5,308 bases of DNA from Candidatus Hydrogenedentota bacterium. GTDB lineage: Bacteria; Hydrogenedentota; Hydrogenedentia; Hydrogenedentales; SLHB01. The stretch's first letter is position 1. Each line of letters starts with the position of its first letter. Positions 1 through 5,308 of the stretch are shown in pieces. Where the stretch lies: contig JAHDWY010000375.1 of NCBI GenBank assembly GCA_023384315.1, forward strand, positions 1 to 5,308, given 5' to 3'. The translations under genes and the position numbers were made by a program. Under the pieces are notes generated by a model, which worked only from the letters and a program-made list of their open reading frames with translations, ran no database searches and was not told where the DNA came from.

Positions 1-144
1 CCAACCGAGGGATTGCGCCGCGCGCACCCAACTCTGGTCGAAGAAGTACTGCGTTTCGAGGACCAGCATGCGCGTCGGTCCCGCGAACTTGGGATAGTTC
101 AGGATGGCGCGCATGCCTTCGGTGATGGTGAGCCGTTTGTCCAT
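1..144 (-). CDS. N-terminal fragment of an unrecognised protein, possibly glycosyltransferase-like (runs off left edge)
   Basis: An open minus-strand frame runs from ATG at 144-142 to the window edge, giving 48 codons. An in-frame TAG at 180-178 limits how far upstream the start can lie. The protein begins MDKRLTITEGMRAILNYPKF and continues with a hydrophobic stretch, MLVLETQYFF at residues 26-35, then SWVRAAQSLGW at residues 38-48. A short beta strand followed by a helix ending in LGW resembles the opening Rossmann strand-helix of GT-B glycosyltransferases and CgeB-like proteins, but this is only an impression. The ribosome-binding signal is weak (AAAGGC directly before the ATG). Met11 and Met26 are possible alternative starts, Met26 having GGGA nearby upstream. 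The gene follows mgtE on the same strand after 71 bp, so co-transcription is possible. Function is not assigned. Confidence 0.5.
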   Translation of the reverse strand, partial: MDKRLTITEGMRAILNYPKFAGPTRMLVLETQYFFDQSWVRAAQSLGW

Positions 145-215
145 GCCTTTGCCGCGATCGCCGGCCAATTCCCTGTTCTACGCCAAACGTAGGGATCAAG
201 AAACGCCGAGAGACG
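145..215. other. Short spacer between mgtE and the left-edge gene
   Basis: This 71-bp noncoding spacer separates the mgtE stop from the next minus-strand gene. It contains a 5-bp hairpin, CTACG at 178-182 against CGTAG at 188-192, with a 5-nt loop. No T-run follows on the minus strand, so it is not a convincing terminator. No convincing promoter is visible either, which leaves read-through from mgtE plausible. Confidence 0.5.
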
Positions 216-1583
216 TTATAGAACCCCCCAACTAAGCGCCAGAGCCGCCAGGCTCAAACAGATGAAGAAGCCGCACATATCGGTAATGGTTGTAAGGATT
301 GGGGCTGCGGCCAGGGCTGGATCGATGCCCATGCCTCTGATCGCGAGGGGCAGAACCGCCCCAACGCTGGTTCCGATCATCGTATTCGCGAACAGTGTAA
401 AGGCCGCAATGGCCGCGAGGTAGAAGTGCCCTTTCCATATCATGCCGATTCCAAGTATCATGGCCCCAAGCACGATACCGTTGAATAACGCGACCGAAGC
501 TTCTTGCCACCAGACACGCAGAAAATCCCGAGGCTTGACGAGCCCGAGGGACAGTTCCCGGATGCTCACGGCGACCGCCTGACTGCCCGCGCACCCGCTC
601 ATATCGGAAATGACGGGTAGAAACACCGCCAGCGCAATAACCTGGGCAAGCGTCGATTCATACAGCGCAATGACACTCGCGGCCATGATATTGAGGAACA
701 CGTTTGGGGTCAGAAACGATAGCCGGCGAAACGCGCGCGAAACCATCGGCATGCTGCGGAGTTCTTCGCCGCCCACGATACCGCCGAAGCGCAAGAAGGT
801 CCGTTCCGCAACTTCGCCATGGGCCTCTTCCACGTCGGCCCGTTCGACGACGCCGACGAGCTTGCCAAAGTTATCGACCACGGGTACGCCGAAGAACATG
901 TGCCGGTCGAAAACCTGTTCGAGTTCTACCAGCGTGGCATCGACGCTGACACTGATGGGGTTCAGGATCTGGATCTTCGCCAGAGGCGTGCTGCCGGGCG
1001 ACAGGACGAGATCGCGCAGGCGGACCACGCCCACAAGATTCCCCTTGTCGGACACGACATAGACATATTGCACACCGTAGTCGGAATACGTCTCGGCATT
1101 TTCGCGGAGATCGTTAAGGACGTCGTGAACGCGGAGGGACTCGTTGTACGCGAGGTACTCCGTGATCATGAGACCACCCGCGGTGTCGGACGGGTAGACC
1201 AGAAGCGCCCGCGCGTCTTGCGCTTCTTCCGGGCTCATCTGAAGCAAAATGGCTTCCAGGTCGCCGTGGTCGAGTTCGCTCAGCACGTCCGCGCGGATGT
1301 CGCTGTCCATCTCGTCCATGATGGCGGCGGCTTGGGGAACGGGAAGATCCTCGATGAGGTCGGCGCCGACGGCTTCATGGAGTTCTTCGATGACGTCGGC
1401 CGCGTCTTCGGGATCGAGGAGCGTCAACACGGCGGATTGGTCGTCTTCGCTCAGCCGCGACATGGCGCGCGCGAGTTCCGAGGGCGACAACTGGGCGAGG
1501 TAGGCCGTCAGGCCCGGACTATCCTGCCGTTCGACGAGTTCCTCGATCTGTTCCCATGTCTCGATGTTTGGCTGATCCGTCAT
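216..1583 (-). CDS. mgtE: Magnesium transporter MgtE
   Basis: This is a complete 455-residue MgtE, a homodimeric inner-membrane Mg2+ channel gated by cytosolic Mg2+. Its length is close to the roughly 450 residues usual for the family. Domain order is canonical. An acidic helical-repeat N domain covers about residues 25-130. A CBS pair covers about 134-193 and 198-255 and ends in LVGVV-type strands. A connecting helix covers about 256-288. Five membrane segments lie at about 290-309, 312-335, 362-383, 388-412 and 425-452. Asp435, in TTITDMCGFF of the last helix, matches the pore aspartate (Asp432 in Thermus MgtE, from memory). The usual GGNxGxQ signature reads SGCAGSQA at 329-336, which suggests a divergent subfamily. 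The start is supported by GGAG at 1595-1592, 8 nt upstream of the ATG. No M-box riboswitch is recognisable in the leader. The stop is TAA at 218-216. I am confident of the family; ion selectivity (Mg2+ versus another divalent) is inferred. Confidence 0.95.
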   Translation of the reverse strand: MTDQPNIETWEQIEELVERQDSPGLTAYLAQLSPSELARAMSRLSEDDQSAVLTLLDPEDAADVIEELHEAVGADLIEDLPVPQAAAIMDEMDSDIRADVLSELDHGDLEAILLQMSPEEAQDARALLVYPSDTAGGLMITEYLAYNESLRVHDVLNDLRENAETYSDYGVQYVYVVSDKGNLVGVVRLRDLVLSPGSTPLAKIQILNPISVSVDATLVELEQVFDRHMFFGVPVVDNFGKLVGVVERADVEEAHGEVAERTFLRFGGIVGGEELRSMPMVSRAFRRLSFLTPNVFLNIMAASVIALYESTLAQVIALAVFLPVISDMSGCAGSQAVAVSIRELSLGLVKPRDFLRVWWQEASVALFNGIVLGAMILGIGMIWKGHFYLAAIAAFTLFANTMIGTSVGAVLPLAIRGMGIDPALAAAPILTTITDMCGFFICLSLAALALSWGVL

Positions 1584-1656
1584 GAATATTGCTCCGCATA
1601 GGGATTCAGAGACACACAGGGGGCACGCGAGGCCGACCGAACCCCACGCGATGAAG

Positions 1657-1686
1657 AGTGTAGCAAACGGGCAGGGACGGTTTCGA
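1657..1686 (-). promoter_or_regulatory. Predicted sigma70-type promoter of mgtE
   Basis: On the minus strand, TCGAAA (1686-1681, 4 of 6 matches to TTGACA) is followed after 18 bp by TACACT (1662-1657, 4 of 6 matches to TATAAT). Transcription would start near 1650, leaving a leader of about 67 nt before the mgtE ATG. This rests on consensus matching only. Confidence 0.4.
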
Positions 1687-1689
1687 GGC

Positions 1690-1710
1690 GTATGCGCGTT
1701 TGTATGCGCG
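1690..1710. repeat. Tandem 9-bp direct repeat upstream of the mgtE promoter
   Basis: GTATGCGCG occurs at 1690-1698 and again at 1702-1710, separated by TTT, giving a 12-bp period. The pair lies 4 bp upstream of the predicted mgtE -35 box, where an activator or repressor could bind. The repeat itself is exact; a regulatory role is inferred. Confidence 0.6.
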
Positions 1711-1735
1711 ATTGATAGCCGAACCCGGGATTTGC

Positions 1736-1894
1736 CTGAAGAACATCCCCCTTGCCCCCTTCAAAGGGGGGAACGCCGCAACGCCTTGCGTTGCTGCCCT
1801 AGCCATCCGAGGCCTTCGAGACGCGTACGAAATTCTGCGTTGTCTGAGTAATGCGTCTCAGGAGATTCCCCCTTTGAAGGGGGATGTTCTTCAG
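1736..1894. repeat. MITE-like or palindromic-repeat element with 18-bp perfect inverted termini
   Basis: The left terminus CTGAAGAACATCCCCCTT (1736-1753) is the exact reverse complement of the right terminus at 1877-1894. The similarity extends inward: the left arm spans 1736-1773 (38 bp) and the right arm 1866-1894 (29 bp). They differ only by one extra base in a C/G run and an 8-bp extra block (CAAGGGGG on the minus strand) in the left arm. Each arm also contains a near-palindrome of the type CCCCCTT-TG-AAGGGGG. The 92-bp core (1774-1865) has no gene but carries its own smaller inverted repeats, GCAACG/CGTTGC near 1778-1794 and GAGACGC/GCGTCTC at 1818-1824 and 1853-1859. No target-site duplication is visible at the outer edges. 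It could be a nonautonomous transposable element, or two inverted copies of a dispersed palindromic repeat. Confidence 0.75.
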
Positions 1895-1993
1895 TCCGTA
1901 TGTCGTGCCGCAGTGCTCATCTGATTGATGCTCGCGGCATCTCATACTCGCCGGGTTGAACGGTGGCGTGGGTTTGTCTCCGTTGATTGAAAA

Positions 1994-2022
1994 TGGAAGG
2001 CGGGTCGCGGCTGGCCTATAAT
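1994..2022 (+). promoter_or_regulatory. Predicted sigma70-type promoter of the acyl-CoA ligase gene
   Basis: A perfect TATAAT box lies at 2017-2022. At 17-bp spacing the -35 region is poor: TGGAAG at 1994-1999 matches TTGACA at only 3 positions. Better -35-like words (TTGAAA at 1987, TTGATT at 1983) are too far away. Transcription would begin near 2029, about 45 nt before the ATG. The weak -35 suggests low basal activity or dependence on an activator, which is inference. Confidence 0.5.
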
Positions 2023-2073
2023 TGGCGGTGGGAGTTTGACTGAATCTACGCTGCATTGTAAGGAGTCCTGGCG

Positions 2074-3609
2074 ATGAGCCTGAATCTTGCCCATTTTTTG
2101 GAGATGTCCGCGGAAACGGTGCCGGACCGAACCGCGGTAATTTTGGACGAGTACCGGTTTACGTACGCGGAAGTAAACGCCTTCGCGAAACGGGTCGCGA
2201 ACGTGCTGGTGGACAAGGGCATCGAGAAGGGCGACAAAGTCGCCATCATGATCCCGAATACGCCCCACTTTCCGATGGTCTATTACGGCATTCTCAATGC
2301 CGGCGCAACGGTGGTTCCGGTAAACGTGCTGCTGAAGGCGCACGAAATCCAATACTACTTGGAGGATTCAGACGCGAAGGTGTTTGTCGTGTGGCGCGGG
2401 TTCTACGACGAGGCCGTCCGGGCGTTCGATGAGACGGATACCTGCCATCATCTCCTCGTGGTCAGCACGGCGGAGGACGTGGAGTCGCCGCCGGAAGGGG
2501 AAATGCTGATGCCGCTGCTGCTGGGCGCGTCGCACGAATTTGATCTCATTGAGACCATGCCGGACGACACCGCGGTCATTCTCTATACGAGTGGTACGAC
2601 GGGACACCCGAAAGGCGCGGAACTTACCCATTTCAATATGTTCTTCAACGCGTATTATACGAAGGAGAAGATCATTCAGTCTGGGGGCGAAGATGTAATC
2701 CTCGCCGTACTGCCTCTGTTCCACTCCTTCGGACAGACCTGCATCCTGAACGCGGGTCTCATGGCCGGGTCGACGATTACGATGGTCCCACAGTTCGACA
2801 CGGAGCGGGTCCTTAAGGTGATCGAGCGCGACCGCGTGACCGTCATTGCCCTCGTGCCCACCATGTACGCCTTCCTGCTCAACGCCGCGGACCAGCACTC
2901 CTGCGATCTGTCGTCCCTCCGGATGGCAGTGTCCGGCGCCTCGTCGTTGCCGGTGGAGATTATCAACCGGTTCAAGGAACGCTTCGGCGTACAGATCCTG
3001 GAGGGCTACGGACTGAGCGAGACGAGCCCGGTGGCGTCGTTCAACGTAACGGACCGGCCCTGCAAGCCCGGGTCCATTGGCTTGCCCATCTGGGGTTGCG
3101 AGATGCGGATCATGCGGGAGGATGGGTCCTTTGCGGTTGCGGAGGAAGTCGGCGAGATCGTTATCCGCGGACACAACGTGATGAAGGCGTACTACAAGAA
3201 GCCGGTCGCCACGGCGGAAACCATCATCAACGGCTGGCTCCATACGGGCGACTTGGGCAAGTTCGACGCGGACGGGTATTTCTACATCGTGGATCGCATC
3301 AAAGACATTATCATCCGCGGCGGTATGAACATCTATCCGCGCGAAGTCGAGGAAGTGCTCCACGGCCATCCCGCCGTGCTCGAAGTCGCCGTTGTCGGCA
3401 TCCCGGATACGCTGCGCGGCGAAGAGGTGAAAGCGTATATCGCCCTACGCGACGGCCACCCTGCATCCGAGGCCGAGTTGCAGGAGTACTGCGTCGAGCG
3501 CCTCGCAAAGTATAAATGTCCGAAGGAAGTCGAGATCCTGGCCAGCCTCCCCAAAGGGCCGACGGGGAAGCTGCTGAAGCGGGAGTTGCGGGGGCTTGCC
3601 GCGAAGTAG
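2074..3609 (+). CDS. AMP-forming acyl-CoA ligase (long-chain fatty-acid-CoA ligase, LcfB/FadD-like)
   Basis: This complete 511-residue member of the ANL (adenylate-forming) superfamily probably converts a fatty acid, ATP and CoA to acyl-CoA, AMP and PPi in the cytosol. All core motifs are present in order: the phosphate-binding loop YTSGTTGHPKG at 171-181, LPLFHSFG at 213-220, the adenine-binding GYGLSETSP at 311-319, the ribose-binding aspartate in TGDLG (Asp393), and the hinge region DRIKDIIIRGGMNIYPREVE at 407-426. The C-terminal catalytic lysine is Lys499 in GPTGKLLKREL. Length and N-terminal wording (MSLNLAHFLEMSAETVPDRT) resemble Bacillus LcfB-type enzymes of about 510 residues. The start is well supported by AAGGAG at 2060-2065, 8 nt upstream of the ATG. 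No transmembrane segment or signal peptide is seen. Neighbouring genes give no substrate clue. Chain length cannot be read from the sequence, and a medium-chain or aromatic acid remains possible. Confidence 0.9.
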   Translation: MSLNLAHFLEMSAETVPDRTAVILDEYRFTYAEVNAFAKRVANVLVDKGIEKGDKVAIMIPNTPHFPMVYYGILNAGATVVPVNVLLKAHEIQYYLEDSDAKVFVVWRGFYDEAVRAFDETDTCHHLLVVSTAEDVESPPEGEMLMPLLLGASHEFDLIETMPDDTAVILYTSGTTGHPKGAELTHFNMFFNAYYTKEKIIQSGGEDVILAVLPLFHSFGQTCILNAGLMAGSTITMVPQFDTERVLKVIERDRVTVIALVPTMYAFLLNAADQHSCDLSSLRMAVSGASSLPVEIINRFKERFGVQILEGYGLSETSPVASFNVTDRPCKPGSIGLPIWGCEMRIMREDGSFAVAEEVGEIVIRGHNVMKAYYKKPVATAETIINGWLHTGDLGKFDADGYFYIVDRIKDIIIRGGMNIYPREVEEVLHGHPAVLEVAVVGIPDTLRGEEVKAYIALRDGHPASEAELQEYCVERLAKYKCPKEVEILASLPKGPTGKLLKRELRGLAAK

Positions 3610-3625
3610 GGGTTGCTCGCAATGG

Positions 3626-3713
3626 CCCGAACTTGGCAATACCTTCGCATTGGAGACGTGGGCAGAATGCCTTACGGATCTCGAACTGGTGGGTAAGATG
3701 CCAAGAACTCGGG
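3626..3713 (+). repeat. Bulged inverted repeat downstream of the ligase gene
   Basis: CTTGGCA (3632-3638) pairs with TGCCAAG (3699-3705). Beyond an asymmetric bulge (A against AAC), CCCGA (3626-3630) pairs with TCGGG (3709-3713). The 60-nt interior can form smaller hairpins, such as GGCA/TGCC at 3661-3664 and 3668-3671. It may be a structured 3' end of the ligase transcript. A 7-bp repeat at this distance is not rare by chance, so the call is weak. Confidence 0.3.
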
Positions 3714-3740
3714 ACGGTATGCGCTATACGCGCCACTGGG

Positions 3741-3771
3741 TTGCACGGCAAAGGCATGGATTTGATATACT
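3741..3771 (+). promoter_or_regulatory. Weak promoter-like site upstream of dxs
   Basis: TATACT at 3766-3771 matches the -10 consensus at 5 of 6 positions. The nearest -35-like word is TTGCAC at 3741-3746 with a 19-bp spacer, a poor match. If used, transcription would start near 3778 and give a leader of about 154 nt holding the GCAGGGC repeats and the 3804-3821 hairpin. Confidence 0.3.
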
Positions 3772-3798
3772 TGAGGGGTCGGTGCAAGTGTGCGTGGG

Positions 3799-3837
3799 GC
3801 AGGGCGTGCCGGTGGGCACGCAGGGCGTTTGCAGGGC
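3799..3837 (+). repeat. Three GCAGGGC repeats enclosing a 7-bp hairpin, in the dxs leader region
   Basis: GCAGGGC occurs at 3799-3805, 3820-3826 and 3831-3837. The start-to-start distances are 21 and 11 bp, close to two turns and one turn of DNA. Between the first two copies lies a perfect stem, GCGTGCC (3804-3810) with GGCACGC (3815-3821), closing a GGTG loop. No T-run follows, so this is not an intrinsic terminator. It could be a protein-binding site or an RNA leader structure. Confidence 0.5.
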
Positions 3838-3913
3838 CGTACCCCAGGTGCATCGGATTCCCGGGCGAGATGCGTTTCGCCTGCGCAACGGTTGACGGTT
3901 TACCGCGTTACGA

Positions 3914-3934
3914 AGAGAGGTTTCTCATCTGATG
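3914..3934 (+). promoter_or_regulatory. Ribosome-binding site and start choice for dxs
   Basis: AGAGAGG at 3914-3920 is the only Shine-Dalgarno-like sequence. It lies 11 nt before the first of two adjacent ATG codons (3932) and 14 nt before the second (3935), so the first is preferred. An in-frame TGA at 3893-3895 rules out a long N-terminal extension. GAGA (3915-3918) can pair with TCTC (3923-3926) around part of the ribosome site, but four base pairs is weak. Confidence 0.5.
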
Positions 3935-5308
3935 ATGTCGAATAATGGCGAGCACATCGCCCCTCAGGATTATCTGAATACGCCCATCCTGGACACGATC
4001 AATTCGCCCCGGGACTTGAAGACCCTCAAGGTGGAGCAATTGAAAACGCTGGCGGAGGAAATCCGCCACAAGATCATCGCCACGGCGTCGGTCAACGGCG
4101 GGCACCTGGCGCCGCACCTGGGCGTGGTGGATCTGACGCTGGCGCTCCATTACGTCTTCGACACGGAAGACGACATGCTGGTGTGGGACGTGGGGCATCA
4201 GTGCTACGCCCACAAGCTTGTCACGGGGCGGCGGGACATGCTGCCCACCATCCGCAAGAAGGGCGGCCTGAGCGGGTACCCCAAGCGCAGCGAGAGTCCC
4301 TACGACGTGTTCGGCGTGGGCCATAGCTCGACGTCCATCTCGGCGGGGCTGGGCATGGCGGTGGCGCGGTCACTAACGCAGCGGGGCGGCCGGGCGATCG
4401 CGGTCATTGGCGACGGCGCGATGACGGCCGGCATGGCCTTCGAGGCGCTGAGCCATGCGGGGCACCTGGGCACGGATCTCATCGTCATTCTCAACGACAA
4501 CAACATGTCCATCTCGAACAACGTGGGCGCCGTGTCGGCTTACTTCAACCGGCTCATCACCGGCGGGTTGTACACGCGGGCGCGGGGCGATCTGCATACC
4601 TTCATGGAGCGGACGCTGGGGCAGCACCTCACGCGGGCCGCGGAACGGCTGGAGCATTCGGTGAAGGGCTTCCTCACGCCGGGGTCCATGTTCGAGGCTT
4701 TGGGGCTTCGGTATGTGGGCCCGGTGGACGGGCACGACATGGATACGCTGGTGGAATGCCTGGGCAATCTCAAGAAGACCTCGGGCCCCGTGTTCTTCCA
4801 CTGCGTCACGAAGAAGGGCAAGGGCTACAGTTACGCCGAACAAGATCCGCAGACGTACCACGGCGTGCAGGCCTTTGATATCACCACTGGAAAGTTCCAG
4901 GCGTCGAGTGCTGCACCCGTTCCCACCTTCACGGGCGCGTTTGCGGACGCCATGATTGAAGCGGCGCGTGAGAACGAGAAGGTCGTGGGCATCACGGCGG
5001 CCATGCCGACGGGCACGGGTCTGAGCAAGTTTGAGAAGGAGTTTCCGGAGCGCACCTTTGACGTGGGCATCTGCGAGCAGCATGCGGTCACCTTTGCCGC
5101 AGGCCTTGCGACCCAGGGGATGCGGCCGGTCTGCGCGATCTACTCGACTTTCCTGCAGCGGGCGTACGACCAGGTCATTCACGACGTGTGCATGCAGAAC
5201 TTGCCGGTCGTGTTCGCCATCGACCGCGCGGGCGCGGTGGGTGAAGACAGCCCGACGCAACAGGGCGCTTTCGATGTGTCCTTCCTGCGGGCCGTGCCGG
5301 AACTGAAA
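3932..5308 (+). CDS. dxs: 1-deoxy-D-xylulose-5-phosphate synthase (5' part, runs off right edge)
   Basis: DXS condenses pyruvate with glyceraldehyde 3-phosphate, using thiamine diphosphate, in the first step of the MEP isoprenoid pathway. It also feeds thiamine and pyridoxal synthesis. The window holds 459 codons of a protein usually about 620-640 long, so roughly 170 residues are missing. Visible landmarks are GGHLAPHLG (His58), DVGHQCYAHK (His89), the Mg/ThDP-binding GDGAMTAGMAFEA (Asp161) with NDNNMSIS (Asn190), VGPVDGHD at 262-269, TYHGV (His310), the catalytic glutamate Glu382 in CEQHAVTFAAG, and YSTFLQRAYDQV (Arg410). A constant offset of 12 from E. coli numbering aligns Glu382/Glu370, Arg410/Arg398 and Asp439/Asp427. 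The next conserved residue, His431, is then Gln443 here (EDSPTQQG where DGxTHQG is usual). The start is the first of two ATGs after AGAGAGG. The gene lies 322 bp after the ligase, so it probably has its own promoter. Confidence 0.95.
   Translation, partial: MMSNNGEHIAPQDYLNTPILDTINSPRDLKTLKVEQLKTLAEEIRHKIIATASVNGGHLAPHLGVVDLTLALHYVFDTEDDMLVWDVGHQCYAHKLVTGRRDMLPTIRKKGGLSGYPKRSESPYDVFGVGHSSTSISAGLGMAVARSLTQRGGRAIAVIGDGAMTAGMAFEALSHAGHLGTDLIVILNDNNMSISNNVGAVSAYFNRLITGGLYTRARGDLHTFMERTLGQHLTRAAERLEHSVKGFLTPGSMFEALGLRYVGPVDGHDMDTLVECLGNLKKTSGPVFFHCVTKKGKGYSYAEQDPQTYHGVQAFDITTGKFQASSAAPVPTFTGAFADAMIEAARENEKVVGITAAMPTGTGLSKFEKEFPERTFDVGICEQHAVTFAAGLATQGMRPVCAIYSTFLQRAYDQVIHDVCMQNLPVVFAIDRAGAVGEDSPTQQGAFDVSFLRAVPELK

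Larger units (their letters stand above)
1584..2073. other. Divergent intergenic region between mgtE and the acyl-CoA ligase
   Basis: This 490-bp region has no supportable gene. The short open frames in it lack ribosome-binding sites and recognisable protein features, and they overlap the inverted repeats. In order it holds the mgtE leader and promoter (about 1584-1686), a 9-bp tandem repeat (1690-1710), an inverted-repeat element (1736-1894), a loose inverted repeat TGCCGC/GCGGCA at 1906-1911 and 1934-1939, and the promoter of the ligase gene (about 1994-2022). Confidence 0.7.
3610..3931. other. Noncoding gap between the ligase gene and dxs
   Basis: No gene is supportable in these 322 bp; the open frames here lack ribosome-binding sites and recognisable protein features. 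The ligase gene is not followed by a clear stem-plus-T-run terminator. Visible structure includes a bulged inverted repeat (3626-3713), a weak promoter-like site (3741-3771), three GCAGGGC copies (3799-3837), a 7-bp hairpin (3804-3821) and a smaller hairpin GGCGA/TCGCC at 3864-3868 and 3877-3881. I looked for the conserved TPP-riboswitch boxes upstream of dxs and did not see them. Confidence 0.6.

Noticed and set aside
178..192. CTACG/CGTAG hairpin as a terminator of mgtE
   Set aside because: The stem is only 5 bp and no T-run follows on the minus strand.
819..1601. 260-codon open frame on the plus strand, antisense to mgtE
   Set aside because: It overlaps a clearly conserved gene on the other strand, its protein is low in recognisable features, and long antisense frames are expected in GC-rich genes.
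1584..1660. M-box (Mg2+) riboswitch in the mgtE leader
   Set aside because: The predicted leader is only about 67 nt, too short for an M-box, and no conserved M-box sequence was recognised.
1736..1894. CRISPR array interpretation of the repeated C/G-rich blocks
   Set aside because: There are only two copies, in inverted rather than direct orientation, with no regular spacers and no cas genes.
1582..1924. Short plus-strand open frames of 74-89 codons in the mgtE-ligase intergenic region
   Set aside because: They run through the inverted-repeat element, lack convincing ribosome sites and show no protein-like pattern.
2368..3369. 333-codon open frame on the minus strand within the acyl-CoA ligase gene
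   Set aside because: The Arg- and His-rich translation has no domain I recognise, and the plus-strand frame carries every ANL motif. It is a codon-bias shadow.
3778..3931. TPP riboswitch ahead of dxs
   Set aside because: The CUGAGA-type and other conserved thi-box sequences are absent.
3516..3932. Plus-strand frames of 99 and 138 codons across the ligase-dxs gap
   Set aside because: They begin inside the ligase gene in another frame, have no ribosome-binding site and no recognisable motif.
4373..5260. 295-codon open frame on the minus strand across dxs
   Set aside because: It is antisense to an unmistakable dxs with intact motifs, and the composition is typical of a reverse-frame shadow.

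Overview
The window is ordinary bacterial chromosome, GC-rich and densely coding. It carries two complete genes and two genes cut by the window edges. The MEP-pathway gene dxs, an MgtE-type magnesium channel and an LcfB/FadD-like acyl-CoA ligase all indicate a bacterium. The sequence does not fix the phylum. The GC-rich codon use, the unusual MgtE pore wording and a C/G-rich palindromic intergenic repeat would fit an uncultured Planctomycetes-, Hydrogenedentes- or deltaproteobacteria-like lineage, but that is a low-confidence guess.

Layout from left to right. The left edge (1-144, minus strand) holds the first 48 codons of an unrecognised protein, possibly a glycosyltransferase. Upstream of it on the same strand is mgtE (216-1583), a complete Mg2+ channel with N, CBS-pair and five-helix membrane domains. 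A 490-bp divergent intergenic region (1584-2073) follows. It contains a likely mgtE promoter with a 9-bp tandem repeat just upstream, a 159-bp element bounded by perfect 18-bp inverted termini, and a TATAAT promoter for the rightward gene. That gene (2074-3609) is a complete AMP-forming acyl-CoA ligase with all core motifs. A 322-bp noncoding gap (3610-3931) holds a possible promoter, several inverted repeats and three GCAGGGC copies spaced 21 and 11 bp apart. dxs (3932 onward) then runs off the right edge after 459 codons.

The genes do not form an obvious pathway. MgtE handles Mg2+ entry, the ligase activates a carboxylic acid (probably a fatty acid) to its CoA ester, and DXS makes deoxyxylulose 5-phosphate for isoprenoid, thiamine and pyridoxal synthesis. 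I see no sign of a new multi-gene system. The points most worth a second look are a Gln in DXS where the conserved active-site His (E. coli His431) is expected, the MITE-like inverted-repeat element, the Cys-containing pore motif of MgtE, and the tandem or phased repeats near the mgtE and dxs promoters.
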